Assembly: GCA_963830065.1 (NCBI GenBank)
Contig: CAWHLA010000010.1
Coordinates: 1-64,000 of the forward strand
Direction of reading: 5' to 3'
Length of the DNA stretch: 64,000 nucleotides
Source of the DNA: JACCZR01 sp963830065
GTDB lineage: Bacteria; Actinomycetota; Thermoleophilia; Solirubrobacterales; Thermoleophilaceae
Shown here: positions 17,393 through 24,518 of the stretch, piece by piece
Position numbering within the stretch: the first letter of the stretch is position 1
How the letters are laid out: every line of letters begins with the position of its first letter
The notes under the pieces: model-generated
What the model was told of the DNA's origin: nothing
The model's database searches: none
What the model saw: the letters and a program-made list of their open reading frames with translations, nothing else
Position numbers and translations under genes: made by a program

Positions 17393-17673
17393 CCCGAGCC
17401 CTCGTCCTTCGTCTCCTCGTCCTTCGTCTCCTCGTCGCCGTAGAGCAGCATGCTGGTCAGCCGGTAGTCGACGCGGACGTCGCGGTACGTCTTGTCCGCC
17501 TCGACTTCGTCGGGCAGGTTCGTGCGCCGGTCGCCGTGCTCGGACTCGTGGCCCGGGTTCCCGAAGAACTCGACCTTCGTCTTCGGGACCTCCTTGAAGC
17601 GCATCTCCTTGGCGTCGACGCGGGCACCGAACTCGATGTCCGGCTTCGCCGGTTTCTTGGGCTTGTCGGCCAC
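17389..17673 (-). CDS. Small acidic protein of unknown function, third gene of the putative stress operon
   Basis: This 94-residue soluble protein begins at GTG 17673, 5 nt after the stop of the repeat-protein gene. It is lysine/proline-rich at the start (VADKPKKPAKPD), then has a compact-looking core (KTKVEFFGNPGHESEHGDRR, YRDVRVDYRLTSMLLYGDEE), and ends in a duplicated acidic DEETKDEETKDEG. No known family is recognised. Its operon position suggests it works with the 11-mer repeat protein and the SRPBCC protein. The last 4 nt overlap gatB. Confidence 0.7.
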
Positions 17674-17678
17674 GCGAC

Positions 17679-19011
17679 CTAGCTCTTCTTCGAGGAGGAG
17701 CTCTTCTTCTTGCCCGAGCTCTTCGAGGAGCGTGAGCTGGAGGACGACTTCGTCGCCTTGCCCGCGCTCTTGGTCGCGCCGCCGGCCGCCTTGCCGGCCT
17801 GCTTGGTGGTGCTCTTGGTGGCCTTCCCGGCCTCCTTCGTAGCACCCTGGGCGGTCTTGCCCGCCTGCTTGGTGGCGCCCTTCGTGGCCTTCCCGGCCTC
17901 CTTCGTGGCGCCCTGTGCCGTCTTGCCGGCCTCCTTGGCCGCTCCGCGGGTGGTCTTCCCAGCCTCCTTCGTAGCGCCCTGTGCGGTCTTCCCGGCTTCC
18001 TTGGTCGCTCCGCGGGCGGTCTTGCCGACCTCCTTCGTGGCGCCCTTGGCGGCCTCGCCGGCGTCATCGCCGACCTCTTCGACGGCTTCGCCGGTCGACT
18101 CGACGGCCTCACCGGCGCCCTCGCCGACGTCCTCGACTGCTTCGCCGGTCGACTCCACGGCCTCGCCGGCGCCTTCGCCGACGTCCTCCACCGCTTCGCC
18201 GGCGCCCTCGCCGACATCCTCGACCGCGGACCCGGCGCCTTCGCCGACATCCTCGACCGCGTCACCGGCGCCTTCGCCGACGTCCTCGACGGCAGACCCG
18301 GCGCCTTCGCCGACATCTTCGACCGCGGAACCCGGCGCCTTCGCCGACGTCCTCGACGGCCGAGCCGGCGCCCTCGCCGACGTCCTCGACGGCAGACCCG
18401 GCGCCTTCACCGACATCCTCCACAGCAGACCCGGCACCTTCGCCGACGTCCTCGACGGCCGAGCCGGCGCCTTCGCCGATCTCGCCCACCGCCTTGCCCG
18501 CGCCCTGGCCGACCTCGTCGACTGCCTTGCCGAGGCCCTGGGTGATGTTCTCCAGGATCTGCGGGTTGCGGTCGATGGTCGTCAGCACGCGGTCCACGAT
18601 CGCCGCGACGTTGTCCAGGCGCACCTTGAGCAGGGCCTGGGCCTCGACGCCCTTGATCTCGAGCGCCACGCGTCCGAGCGAGATGTCCGCCCCGACGCTG
18701 AGCTGGAGCAGATCGAGCACCTCGGCCTGGAGCGACACACGCGCCCGCAGGTCTTCGAGCTCGAAATTGATCTCGTCGACCTTGACCACGGGCACGTCGA
18801 GGAGGACGTCCGGCTCCTCGCTCGTGTCCTCGCGGGCCATGACGGCGTAGTCCGAGTACTCCGACTCGGGCACCGACCCCTTGTCGTCGTCGGGCAGGTT
18901 CTTCGCGAAGCGATACTCCTCGGACTTGTCCGAGGAGCGCCGGTCCGAGTCGCCGCCGTTGCCGGAGCTCGAGCTGTTGCTCGAGCTCCGCTTGCTCTTC
19001 TGCTGTGCCAT
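17679..19011 (-). CDS. LEA-like 11-residue-repeat protein (apparent +1 frameshift)
   Basis: Start ATG 19011 follows a GAGGAGGAG site. The product has four parts. First is a Ser/Asn/Lys-rich leader. Second is a conserved-looking domain (DVLLDVPVVKVDEINFELE, VSLQAEVLDLLQLSVGADI, ALLKVRLDNVAAIVDRVLTT). Third is an acidic block of about ten GEGAGSAVEDV repeats, followed by a basic block of nine GATKEAGKTAQ-type repeats. Fourth is a Ser/Lys tail. Both repeats are 11 residues long, as in group 3 LEA and other amphipathic-helix proteins. An extra A at 18329-18330 breaks the frame inside the acidic block. The 1333 nt span is one over a multiple of three, so the corrected product is 443 residues. Function is unknown; a structural, membrane-coating or desiccation role is an inference. 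Confidence 0.7.
17746..18055 (-). repeat. 33 bp coding repeats, basic GATKEAGKTAQ block
   Basis: Nine tandem 11-codon units (GATKEVGKTAR, GATKEAGKTAQ, GATKEAGKTTR, GAAKEAGKTAQ, GATKEAGKATK and variants) near the C-terminus of the repeat protein. Lys recurs every 3-4 residues, giving a positively charged amphipathic helix. Copies differ at synonymous and non-synonymous sites, so the array is not a fresh expansion. Confidence 0.8.
18061..18505 (-). repeat. 33 bp coding repeats, acidic GEGAGSAVEDV block
   Basis: About ten near-identical 33 bp units encode GEGAGSAVEDV with S, D or E at position 6, followed by two longer units with an inserted STGEAVE step. High nucleotide identity between units makes this a site prone to slippage and to assembly error. 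The frameshifting extra base lies within it. Confidence 0.85.
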
Positions 19012-19042
19012 GGGTGTGTCGCTCCTCCTCTAGGCCGCTGCC

Positions 19043-20499
19043 TCAGCGCGCCGCGGTCTTCGCGGGCTTGGGCTTGCGCGGCGAGCTGGGCCGCCTGCGG
19101 CCGGACCCGCCGTTGCCGGACTTCGACTTCGACCTCGTCTGGGACTGGGACTTGGACCTGGACCTGCTTTGGCCAGACCCGCCGTTGCTCGACTTGCGCC
19201 GGCCTTGCTGGCGGCGGGGCTTGGCTTCGGCCTCCGGCTCCTCTTCCTCCTCAGCCTCGGGCTGCTCGTCCTCCTCGGCCTCCGGCTCCTCTTCTTCCTC
19301 AGCCTCGGGCTCTTCGTCCTCTTCGGCTTCGAGGTCCTCGTCTTCCTCGGCCTCGGGCTGCTCGTCCTCTTCGGCCTCCGGCTCCTCGTCCTCCTCAGCC
19401 TCGGGCTCTTCCTCCTCGGCTTCGGCCTCCTCGTCGGGCTCCTCCTCGCCCTCGACCTGGTCGGCCTCGGCCTCGGGCTGCTCTTCGCCCTCGGCTCGTC
19501 GTCGTCCTGCTCCTCCTGCTGCTCCTCCTCGTACCCGGTGACCTCGCCGTCCTCGACGAAGCCGCGCCAGGCACCGTCCTCCTCCTCGTTCATCTCGATG
19601 TAGGCCTTGAAGCGGTGCATGTCGGCCCTGATCGCGCGCTTGGAGAAGCGGGCGCCGCGGCCGATCTTCTCGAAGAAGCCCGCGGGCTTGAAGTCCACGG
19701 TCAGCTCGATGTGGGTGAGGCGCGGGGCCAGCTCGTGGAACGTGACCACGCCGGCGTGCTGGAGCCCGTTGACGCTCCGCCACACGATGCGCTCGTCGGG
19801 ACGCTGCTCGACGATCTCCGCCTTGAAGTCGCGGGTGAAGTTCCACATCTTCTCGGTGAAGGTGACGTAGCCCTCTTCGTCCTGGCTGGCGCTGTTGACC
19901 CGGTGCATGAAGTTCGGGTACTCCTCGAACTGGGTCCACTGGTTGTAGGCGACGGTCACGGGCACGGCGACGTCCATCGACTGCTGGACCGGCATGCGCC
20001 GGCCGCTGCCGGTTGCGTCGGCGTCGGTCTCGCCGCCCTCGCCGTCCTCGTCGTCGTCGCCGCCGGGCAGGATGTTTCCGACGATGTTCCCGCCCATGCC
20101 GAGTGAGCCGGCGATCTTGCCGAGCGGGCCTCCCTCCTTGAGCGCGTTGTTCGCCATATCCTGGAGGCCGAGGTCCTGGAGGCCACCGCCGTCCGTCAGG
20201 TCGCCGACCTTGTCCTTGATCATCTCGGGGCCCTTCTTGGCCGCGTAGCCCGCCGCTGAGGTGGCCGCTTCCTTGACGAGCGGCTTGAGCACGTCCAGCG
20301 CGGCGTCGCGCGCGGTGTCCTTCAGCTCGGAGAAGATTCCGTTGGCTCCTTCGCCGGCGCCGTTCGTGGCGCCCTGTGTTGCGCCGGAGACTGTGTCCTG
20401 CGCCCCGGAGGCCGCGTCCTGCGCCTCAGAAGCCGTGTCCGTGGCCTTCTTGGTGCTCTGCTTCGCCTTCTCGGTCTGACCGCTCTTCTTGCTCGCCAT
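19043..20499 (-). CDS. SRPBCC-domain protein with long polyampholyte tail (apparent -1 frameshift)
   Basis: ATG 20499 follows AGGAGGAGGG. Residues 1-~150 are a polar, alanine-rich helical region with small glycine-rich patches. Residues ~165-310 form an SRPBCC (START/polyketide-cyclase-like) domain: SMDVAVPVTVAYNQWTQFEEYPNFM, FTRDFKAEIVEQRPDERIVWRS, FHELAPRLTHIELTVDF. After YEEEQQEEQDDDE the frame is lost near 19490-19500. One frame over, an E/P/D repeat (EEPEAEEDEQPEAEE type) of ~90 residues is followed by a K/R/S/G-rich tail to the stop at 19043. That frame has the low GC at codon position 2 expected of real coding sequence. The span is 1457 nt, one short of a multiple of three. The fold binds hydrophobic ligands; the role here is unknown. 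Confidence 0.72.
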
Positions 20500-20544
20500 A
20501 CCGCCCTCCTCCTGGTCGTGGGTCCCCCGCCCACAGACCAGGTT

Positions 20545-20569
20545 CTACCCCTGTGCCCCGTCTCGAAAC
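20545..20569 (-). promoter_or_regulatory. Sigma-B-like promoter of the SRPBCC operon
   Basis: On the minus strand GTTTCG (20564-20569), a 13 bp spacer and GGGTAG (20545-20550) closely follow the general-stress sigma-B consensus GTTTAA-N12-15-GGGTAT. It lies 45 bp upstream of the ATG at 20499, leaving room for a leader with a ribosome-binding site. Confidence 0.6.
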
Positions 20570-20577
20570 GATTACCT

Positions 20578-20979
20578 CTATTCGGGTATGGCCGGCGGGC
20601 GCGGAGATCGTCGGCGCCCTGAGGGGGGCTTGGGCGGAGTGGGGCGACGCACGCGCAGCCGGTAGTAGTCCGCCAGCAGCTCCTCGTCCTCGTCGGAGAG
20701 GCCGAGGTCGGGCTCCACGTACGGCGCGTTGCGGACCTGCTCTTTCGTCACGTTGGGAACGCGGACCTGTCGCCCACGAGTCGAAGCCCGGCGCAGCGGG
20801 ACCAGCGCAGGGCGCATGCCCAGCAGGTGCAGGTTCAGTACGCCGGCCCACTCCGGACGCTCGGTGTCGCGGTCGACGTAGAGGAAGTCGACCTCTCCGA
20901 TCCGTTCGCCGTTTCGGTCGATGAGCGTCCGCCCCGACCACTGGTCGGGGTCGGGCGTGGCATCACGAACCTCGGGCAT
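20578..20979 (-). CDS. PRC-barrel domain protein
   Basis: ATG 20979, preceded by a strong AAGGAGGGC site, starts a 133-residue protein. WSGRTLIDRNGERIGEVDFLYVDRDTERPEWAGVL is a PRC-barrel strand pattern (~14-85), and the C-terminus is a Pro/Arg-rich tail. PRC barrels bind RNA or protein partners and are common in stress-induced proteins of actinobacteria. A longer frame upstream exists, but the ribosome-binding site and the upstream sigma-B-like promoter favour 20979. It is separated by 78 bp from the SRPBCC operon, which also has a sigma-B-like promoter. Confidence 0.82.
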   Translation of the reverse strand: MPEVRDATPDPDQWSGRTLIDRNGERIGEVDFLYVDRDTERPEWAGVLNLHLLGMRPALVPLRRASTRGRQVRVPNVTKEQVRNAPYVEPDLGLSDEDEELLADYYRLRVRRPTPPKPPSGRRRSPRPPAIPE

Positions 20980-21011
20980 CCAGCCCTCCTTCCCTCTCTC
21001 CGAGGAGGGGG

Positions 21012-21037
21012 ATACCCCCGTGGGGGACAGCGCTAAC
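21012..21037 (-). promoter_or_regulatory. Sigma-B-like promoter of the PRC-barrel gene
   Basis: On the minus strand GTTAGC (21032-21037), a 14 bp spacer and GGGTAT (21012-21017) match the sigma-B pattern, with a perfect -10. It lies 32 bp upstream of the ATG at 20979. Confidence 0.65.
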
Positions 21038-21084
21038 TCCTGCCGTATCCTCCGAAGGAGGCTCTCCAACCGAGGAGGAACGGC

Positions 21085-21309
21085 ATGGCGCGACTCATCC
21101 GCATGGACGGCACCGGGCACTCGACCCTTGCCGAGTGGACCGGGCAGGACGACGCCGCCTTCGAGGCTGCCGTGGAGGAGTTCCGCGGCCAGCTCGACCT
21201 CGGCTACATCGGCACGGTGCCCGACGGCCCGGGCAGCGCGACCCAGGTGCGCGACCTGCCCCGCGAGGCCGACCTGGTCATCCTGCGCCGCCCCATAGCC
21301 GGCGGGTGA
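21085..21309 (+). CDS. Small protein of unknown function
   Basis: This 74-residue soluble protein (MARLIRMDGTGHSTLAEW) follows a clear GAGGAGG site. It reads like a compact alpha/beta domain: FEAAVEEFRGQLDLGYIGTV then an ATQVRDLPREADLVILRRP strand. No family is recognised. It is divergent from the PRC-barrel gene, and its stop overlaps the next gene's GTG as GTGA, so the two are coupled. It could share stress control with the divergent gene, but no sigma-B-like boxes were seen on this strand. Confidence 0.7.
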   Translation: MARLIRMDGTGHSTLAEWTGQDDAAFEAAVEEFRGQLDLGYIGTVPDGPGSATQVRDLPREADLVILRRPIAGG

Positions 21310-21953
21310 GCTCGGCCGGCGCCTCGGCGCCCGCGCTTCCCGAGCTAGGGACGGTCCCCTGGCGCGAGCGCACGAACGCTCGCTGGCTGGCGCGCTACGG
21401 GCGCTGGTGGAGGGTCTCCACCGCGCTGTACACGGCGCCGCTGGCCGTGGGCAGCGTGGCGATGGTCGTGCTCGAGCCGATCACGCTCCCGGTGGCTGTC
21501 GCCACCGCCGCTCACGCCTGGATGATTCCCGAGCTGTACGCGTTCCGCGGCGCCAGCGTCGTGCGCCAGAAGGGCCCGCGCAACGAGCGGGCGGAGCCGG
21601 TGGCGCAGGGACTGCTGGGCGATCTGCTCGACCACGACGCGCGCGAGCTGCAGCGCAAGACGGGGCTGGCGCTCGAGCCCGGCGAGCTGGGCACGTGGCT
21701 GGTCGGGGAGGCCGGAGCCCTGCTGGTCACGCCGGGCGCCAAGCGCGTCCACTGCTTCTGCGTGCGCGTGCCCGAGCCCGAGCTGCCGCCCTCGGACCGG
21801 ATCGCCCATCTGCTGCTGGCGCTGCGGACCGACGAGGAGGGCTTCGCCACCGTGGCCAACCACGCCTTCTGCGGGGCTCCCTGGAGGGTCCGGCGGCGGC
21901 TGCCCAAGCCCATGCGACCCGCTCTGGACGTGGCCCGCGCCCAGGCCCGCTAG
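21306..21953 (+). CDS. Protein of unknown function with one hydrophobic region
   Basis: GTG 21306 overlaps the previous stop and gives a 215-residue protein. A hydrophobic stretch (STALYTAPLAVGSVAMVVLEPITLPVAVATAAHAWMI, ~35-70, in two pieces) suggests membrane attachment. The C-terminal two-thirds look soluble, with a mixed alpha/beta pattern (GELGTWLVGEAGALLVTP, RVHCFCVRVPEPELPP). I do not recognise the family. It is followed 13 bp later by the NDH-2 gene. Confidence 0.7.
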   Translation: MSSAGASAPALPELGTVPWRERTNARWLARYGRWWRVSTALYTAPLAVGSVAMVVLEPITLPVAVATAAHAWMIPELYAFRGASVVRQKGPRNERAEPVAQGLLGDLLDHDARELQRKTGLALEPGELGTWLVGEAGALLVTPGAKRVHCFCVRVPEPELPPSDRIAHLLLALRTDEEGFATVANHAFCGAPWRVRRRLPKPMRPALDVARAQAR

Positions 21954-21956
21954 CCT
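21951..21956 (+). promoter_or_regulatory. Candidate -10 hexamer of the NDH-2 gene
   Basis: TAGCCT overlaps the preceding stop codon and ends 10 nt before the GTG at 21967. Confidence 0.35.
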
Positions 21957-21966
21957 CGCCGCGCTC

Positions 21967-23271
21967 GTGGCCTTCGACGTCGTCATAGCCGGCGGCGGAT
22001 TCGGCGGCCTCTACGCCGCCCGCCGCCTGGAGCGAGAGCTCGCGCGCCACAGCGCCCGGATCACACTGGTCACCGCCCACAACTACCTGCTCTACACCCC
22101 GCTGCTGCCCGGGGCCGCGTCGGGCTCGCTCGAGCCCCGACACGTGGTGGTCCCGGTGCGCGAGGAGCTCAGCTGGGCCGACGTGAAGCTCGGAGCGGTC
22201 ACCGGCGGCGACCCCCGCGAGCACCAGCTCTCGGTGCGCACGGTCGACGGCCGCGACGAGACGCTGTCCTATGACCACCTGGTCGTGGCCCTGGGCTCGG
22301 TGTCGCGCACGCTTCCGGTACCGGGGCTGGCCGAGCACGGCCTGGGCTTCAACGACCTTCCCGACGCCGTCGAGCTGCGCAACCGCGCCTTGTGGAACCT
22401 CGAGGTGGCCGAGTCGATGTCCGACCCCGAGCAGCGGCGGGCGTACCTGAGCTTCGTGTTCGTCGGGGCCGGATACGCCGGGGTCGAGGGCATCGCGGAG
22501 CTGCAGGACTTCGTCGCCTCGGTGATCGACCGCTACCCGCGCTGTCGCATCGACGGCACGCGCTGGGTGCTCGTGGAGGCGGCGGGGCGGATCATGCAGG
22601 AGATCCCCGAGAGCCTGGCCGAGTTCGCCACCCGCGAGCTGCGCGGCCGAGGGCTGGAGATCCACACCGGCACGAGGCTCGACGAGGTCACCGCCGACCA
22701 GGCCACTCTGTCATCGGGCGAGCGCATCCCCACCCGCTGCCTGTGCTGGACCGCGGGGGTCAAGCCGCCGCCGGTGGTGGGGCAGCTGGGCCTGCCGCTG
22801 AACGACGCCGGCCGGATCGTCACCGACCGCTACATGAGGGTGGAGGGTTGCCCCGGCGTGTGGGCCATCGGCGACGCCGCGGCGGTCCCCGACCCCGCCA
22901 AGCGGCGCAAGGCGGCGTCTCCGCCCACCGCCCAGCACGCGCTGCGCCAGGGCCGCCGGGTGGCCGACAACGTGGCCGCGTCGCTCAAGGGCCGCAAGCT
23001 CAAGCCCTTCCGCTACCGGACCCTCGGCGTGTTCGTGGACATGGGGCAGCACCAGGCCGTGGCCACCATGCTCGGGGTGCGCCTGCGCGGCATGCCCGCC
23101 TGGTTCGCCGCGCGGACCTACCACCTGATGCTCATGCCGGGGCTCGGCCGCCGCGCCCGGTTGGGTGCCGACTGGTTCGTGGGCCTGTTCTTCGGGCGCG
23201 CATCCGCCGAGCTCGGGCAGCTGGGCCATCCCGCGCGCCTGGGCGAGGCAGAGGGCGAGCCGCGGCCGTGA
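21967..23271 (+). CDS. ndh: Type II NADH dehydrogenase-like flavoprotein
   Basis: This 434-residue FAD enzyme of the NDH-2 family oxidises NADH and reduces membrane quinone without pumping protons. The FAD-binding GGGFGGLYAARRLE is at 8-21, the NAD-binding VFVGAGYAGVEGIAEL near 160-175, the second FAD motif WAIGDAAAVPD near 300, and a hydrophobic/basic C-terminus could dock it to the membrane. The characteristic YTPLLPGAASGSLEP follows the first Rossmann unit. The menaquinone genes further along the window would supply its acceptor. The start is GTG 21967. The stop overlaps the next gene (GTGA). Confidence 0.88.
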   Translation: MAFDVVIAGGGFGGLYAARRLERELARHSARITLVTAHNYLLYTPLLPGAASGSLEPRHVVVPVREELSWADVKLGAVTGGDPREHQLSVRTVDGRDETLSYDHLVVALGSVSRTLPVPGLAEHGLGFNDLPDAVELRNRALWNLEVAESMSDPEQRRAYLSFVFVGAGYAGVEGIAELQDFVASVIDRYPRCRIDGTRWVLVEAAGRIMQEIPESLAEFATRELRGRGLEIHTGTRLDEVTADQATLSSGERIPTRCLCWTAGVKPPPVVGQLGLPLNDAGRIVTDRYMRVEGCPGVWAIGDAAAVPDPAKRRKAASPPTAQHALRQGRRVADNVAASLKGRKLKPFRYRTLGVFVDMGQHQAVATMLGVRLRGMPAWFAARTYHLMLMPGLGRRARLGADWFVGLFFGRASAELGQLGHPARLGEAEGEPRP

Positions 23272-24230
23272 CCACCGTTCCCTCCGCCGACCTGATGTTC
23301 CGCGAGGGCCGGCCGGCCGATCTGTCCGCCACCTACTCGCTGGCCGAGCAGGCGACGGCCGACGCAGCCCGCCGTCAGGGCGTCAACCCGGGCGGTGCCG
23401 ATCCCGATCCCGACGGCTTCGAGCAGCGCTGGGGCCTGGACCGCCCGCTGGTGGAGTTCATCGCCGCCCAGGAGGGCTGCTACTGGCTGTGCGAGGACGA
23501 CGGCGAGCTGGTGGGCTTCGCGCGCTTGGCGACCTTCGGGTCGATGGAGGAGCTGACCGAGTTGATGGTCAAGCCCGGCCACTACGGGCGCGGCATCGGG
23601 CGGGCGCTGCTGGAGCGGTGCTGGCCCGGGCCGCCGACCAAGACCCAGGCGCGCGTCGTGGTGGCCGCCGGTTCGGCCACCGACCTCAGCCTGTACGCCG
23701 ACTTCGGCGTGTTGCCCGTAACCGGCCACTGGCATCTGCGCCACAGCGTCGAGGAGTACACCTTCCGCCGATCGCAGGAGACGGCCGACCTGGGCCAGCC
23801 CGACATCCACCTGCTCAACGCCGACCGGGCGGTGGAGGAATGGCAGCGCCTCGAGCCGCAGGCGGTGGGCTTCCAGCGCCCCGCGCTGCACGAGTTCTTC
23901 GGGCGCACCCGCACGTGCCTGGCCCGCCGCGACCCGGTCACCTCGGAGGTGGTCGGGCTCTGCTGGGTGAGCCCGCACGGCGAGGTGGGCCCCGCCGTGG
24001 GCGCCACCCCCGAGGACCTCGTGCCCGTGGTGCTGGCGGCGCTGGATCGCTCCGCCAAGGTGCAGGAGCCCGAGTGGCTCGGCGTGTACTGCACCACCGA
24101 CGCGTGGTGGCTGCTGCGCCACCTGCGCCGCCTCGGATTCCGGGTCTACTGGCCCAGCTGGGTGATGTCGTCGGTGCCCCTGCCGGGGCTCGACCGCTTC
24201 ATGCCCACCCGGCCCGCCCAGCTGCTCTGA
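23268..24230 (+). CDS. GNAT-family N-acetyltransferase, probably two domains
   Basis: GTG 23268 overlaps the upstream stop and gives a 320-residue protein. The N-terminal GNAT domain contains LTELMVKPGHYGRGIGRALLE, the acetyl-CoA pyrophosphate loop. The second half (CLARRDPVTSEVVGLCWVSPHGEVGPAVG) has acetyltransferase-like strands but no clear loop, so it is probably a degenerate second GNAT unit. The substrate is unknown. It is coupled to the NDH-2 gene. Confidence 0.82.
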   Translation: MTTVPSADLMFREGRPADLSATYSLAEQATADAARRQGVNPGGADPDPDGFEQRWGLDRPLVEFIAAQEGCYWLCEDDGELVGFARLATFGSMEELTELMVKPGHYGRGIGRALLERCWPGPPTKTQARVVVAAGSATDLSLYADFGVLPVTGHWHLRHSVEEYTFRRSQETADLGQPDIHLLNADRAVEEWQRLEPQAVGFQRPALHEFFGRTRTCLARRDPVTSEVVGLCWVSPHGEVGPAVGATPEDLVPVVLAALDRSAKVQEPEWLGVYCTTDAWWLLRHLRRLGFRVYWPSWVMSSVPLPGLDRFMPTRPAQLL

Positions 24231-24235
24231 ATCCC

Positions 24236-24241
24236 TACCCT
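24236..24241 (+). promoter_or_regulatory. Candidate -10 hexamer
   Basis: TACCCT ends 7 nt before the GTG at 24249, the leaderless arrangement. Confidence 0.4.
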
Positions 24242-24248
24242 CAGAGGG

Positions 24249-24506
24249 GTGAGCCTCGTCGTCATCCTCGTGTTCTTCGGGCTGGCATCGGGCATCGTGG
24301 GGAAGATCAAGGGGAGCTCGTTCTTCCTCTGGTTCCTGATCGGGTTCTGCATCCCGTTCGGAGGCCTGCTGGCCGCCGTGCTGTACCGGTTCGAGGGCAA
24401 CGAGCCGCGCCGCCAGTGCCCTGAGTGCGGCAAAGCCCACCCGCTCTACGTGCAGGTGTGCACGAGGTGTGGCAGGGACCTCGAATGGCCTGAACTGGCC
24501 GCGTAG
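24249..24506 (+). CDS. Small membrane protein with C-terminal zinc ribbon
   Basis: This 85-residue protein has two hydrophobic helices (LVVILVFFGLASGIVG and FFLWFLIGFCIPFGGLLAAVLY) followed by a cytoplasmic zinc-ribbon (CPECGKAHPLYVQVCTRCG). The pattern resembles small membrane proteins with a zinc ribbon found across actinobacteria. Function is unknown. It ends 12 bp before ilvB, whose own -10 box overlaps this stop. Confidence 0.78.
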   Translation: MSLVVILVFFGLASGIVGKIKGSSFFLWFLIGFCIPFGGLLAAVLYRFEGNEPRRQCPECGKAHPLYVQVCTRCGRDLEWPELAA

Positions 24507-24509
24507 AAT
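24504..24509 (+). promoter_or_regulatory. Candidate -10 hexamer of ilvBN
   Basis: TAGAAT ends 9 nt before the ilvB ATG and overlaps the stop of the upstream gene. There is no room for a leader peptide, so attenuation of ilvB is unlikely here. Confidence 0.5.
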
Positions 24510-24518
24510 CACCTGTTC

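Noticed and set aside
17746..18505. Regular short repeats resembling a CRISPR array
   Set aside because: The 33 bp units are contiguous, in frame, and encode 11-residue repeats; there are no unique spacers and no cas genes.
19043..19541. Leu/Ser-rich plus-strand frames opposite the SRPBCC tail
   Set aside because: They are mirror images of a Glu/Arg/Ser repeat; no start context, domain or neighbour supports them.
21011..21028. TACCCCC-GT-GGGGGA looked like a CsoR-type metal operator
   Set aside because: The G-tract is better explained as the GGGTAT -10 of a sigma-B-like promoter, with GTTAGC 14 bp away; no metal-transport gene is adjacent.
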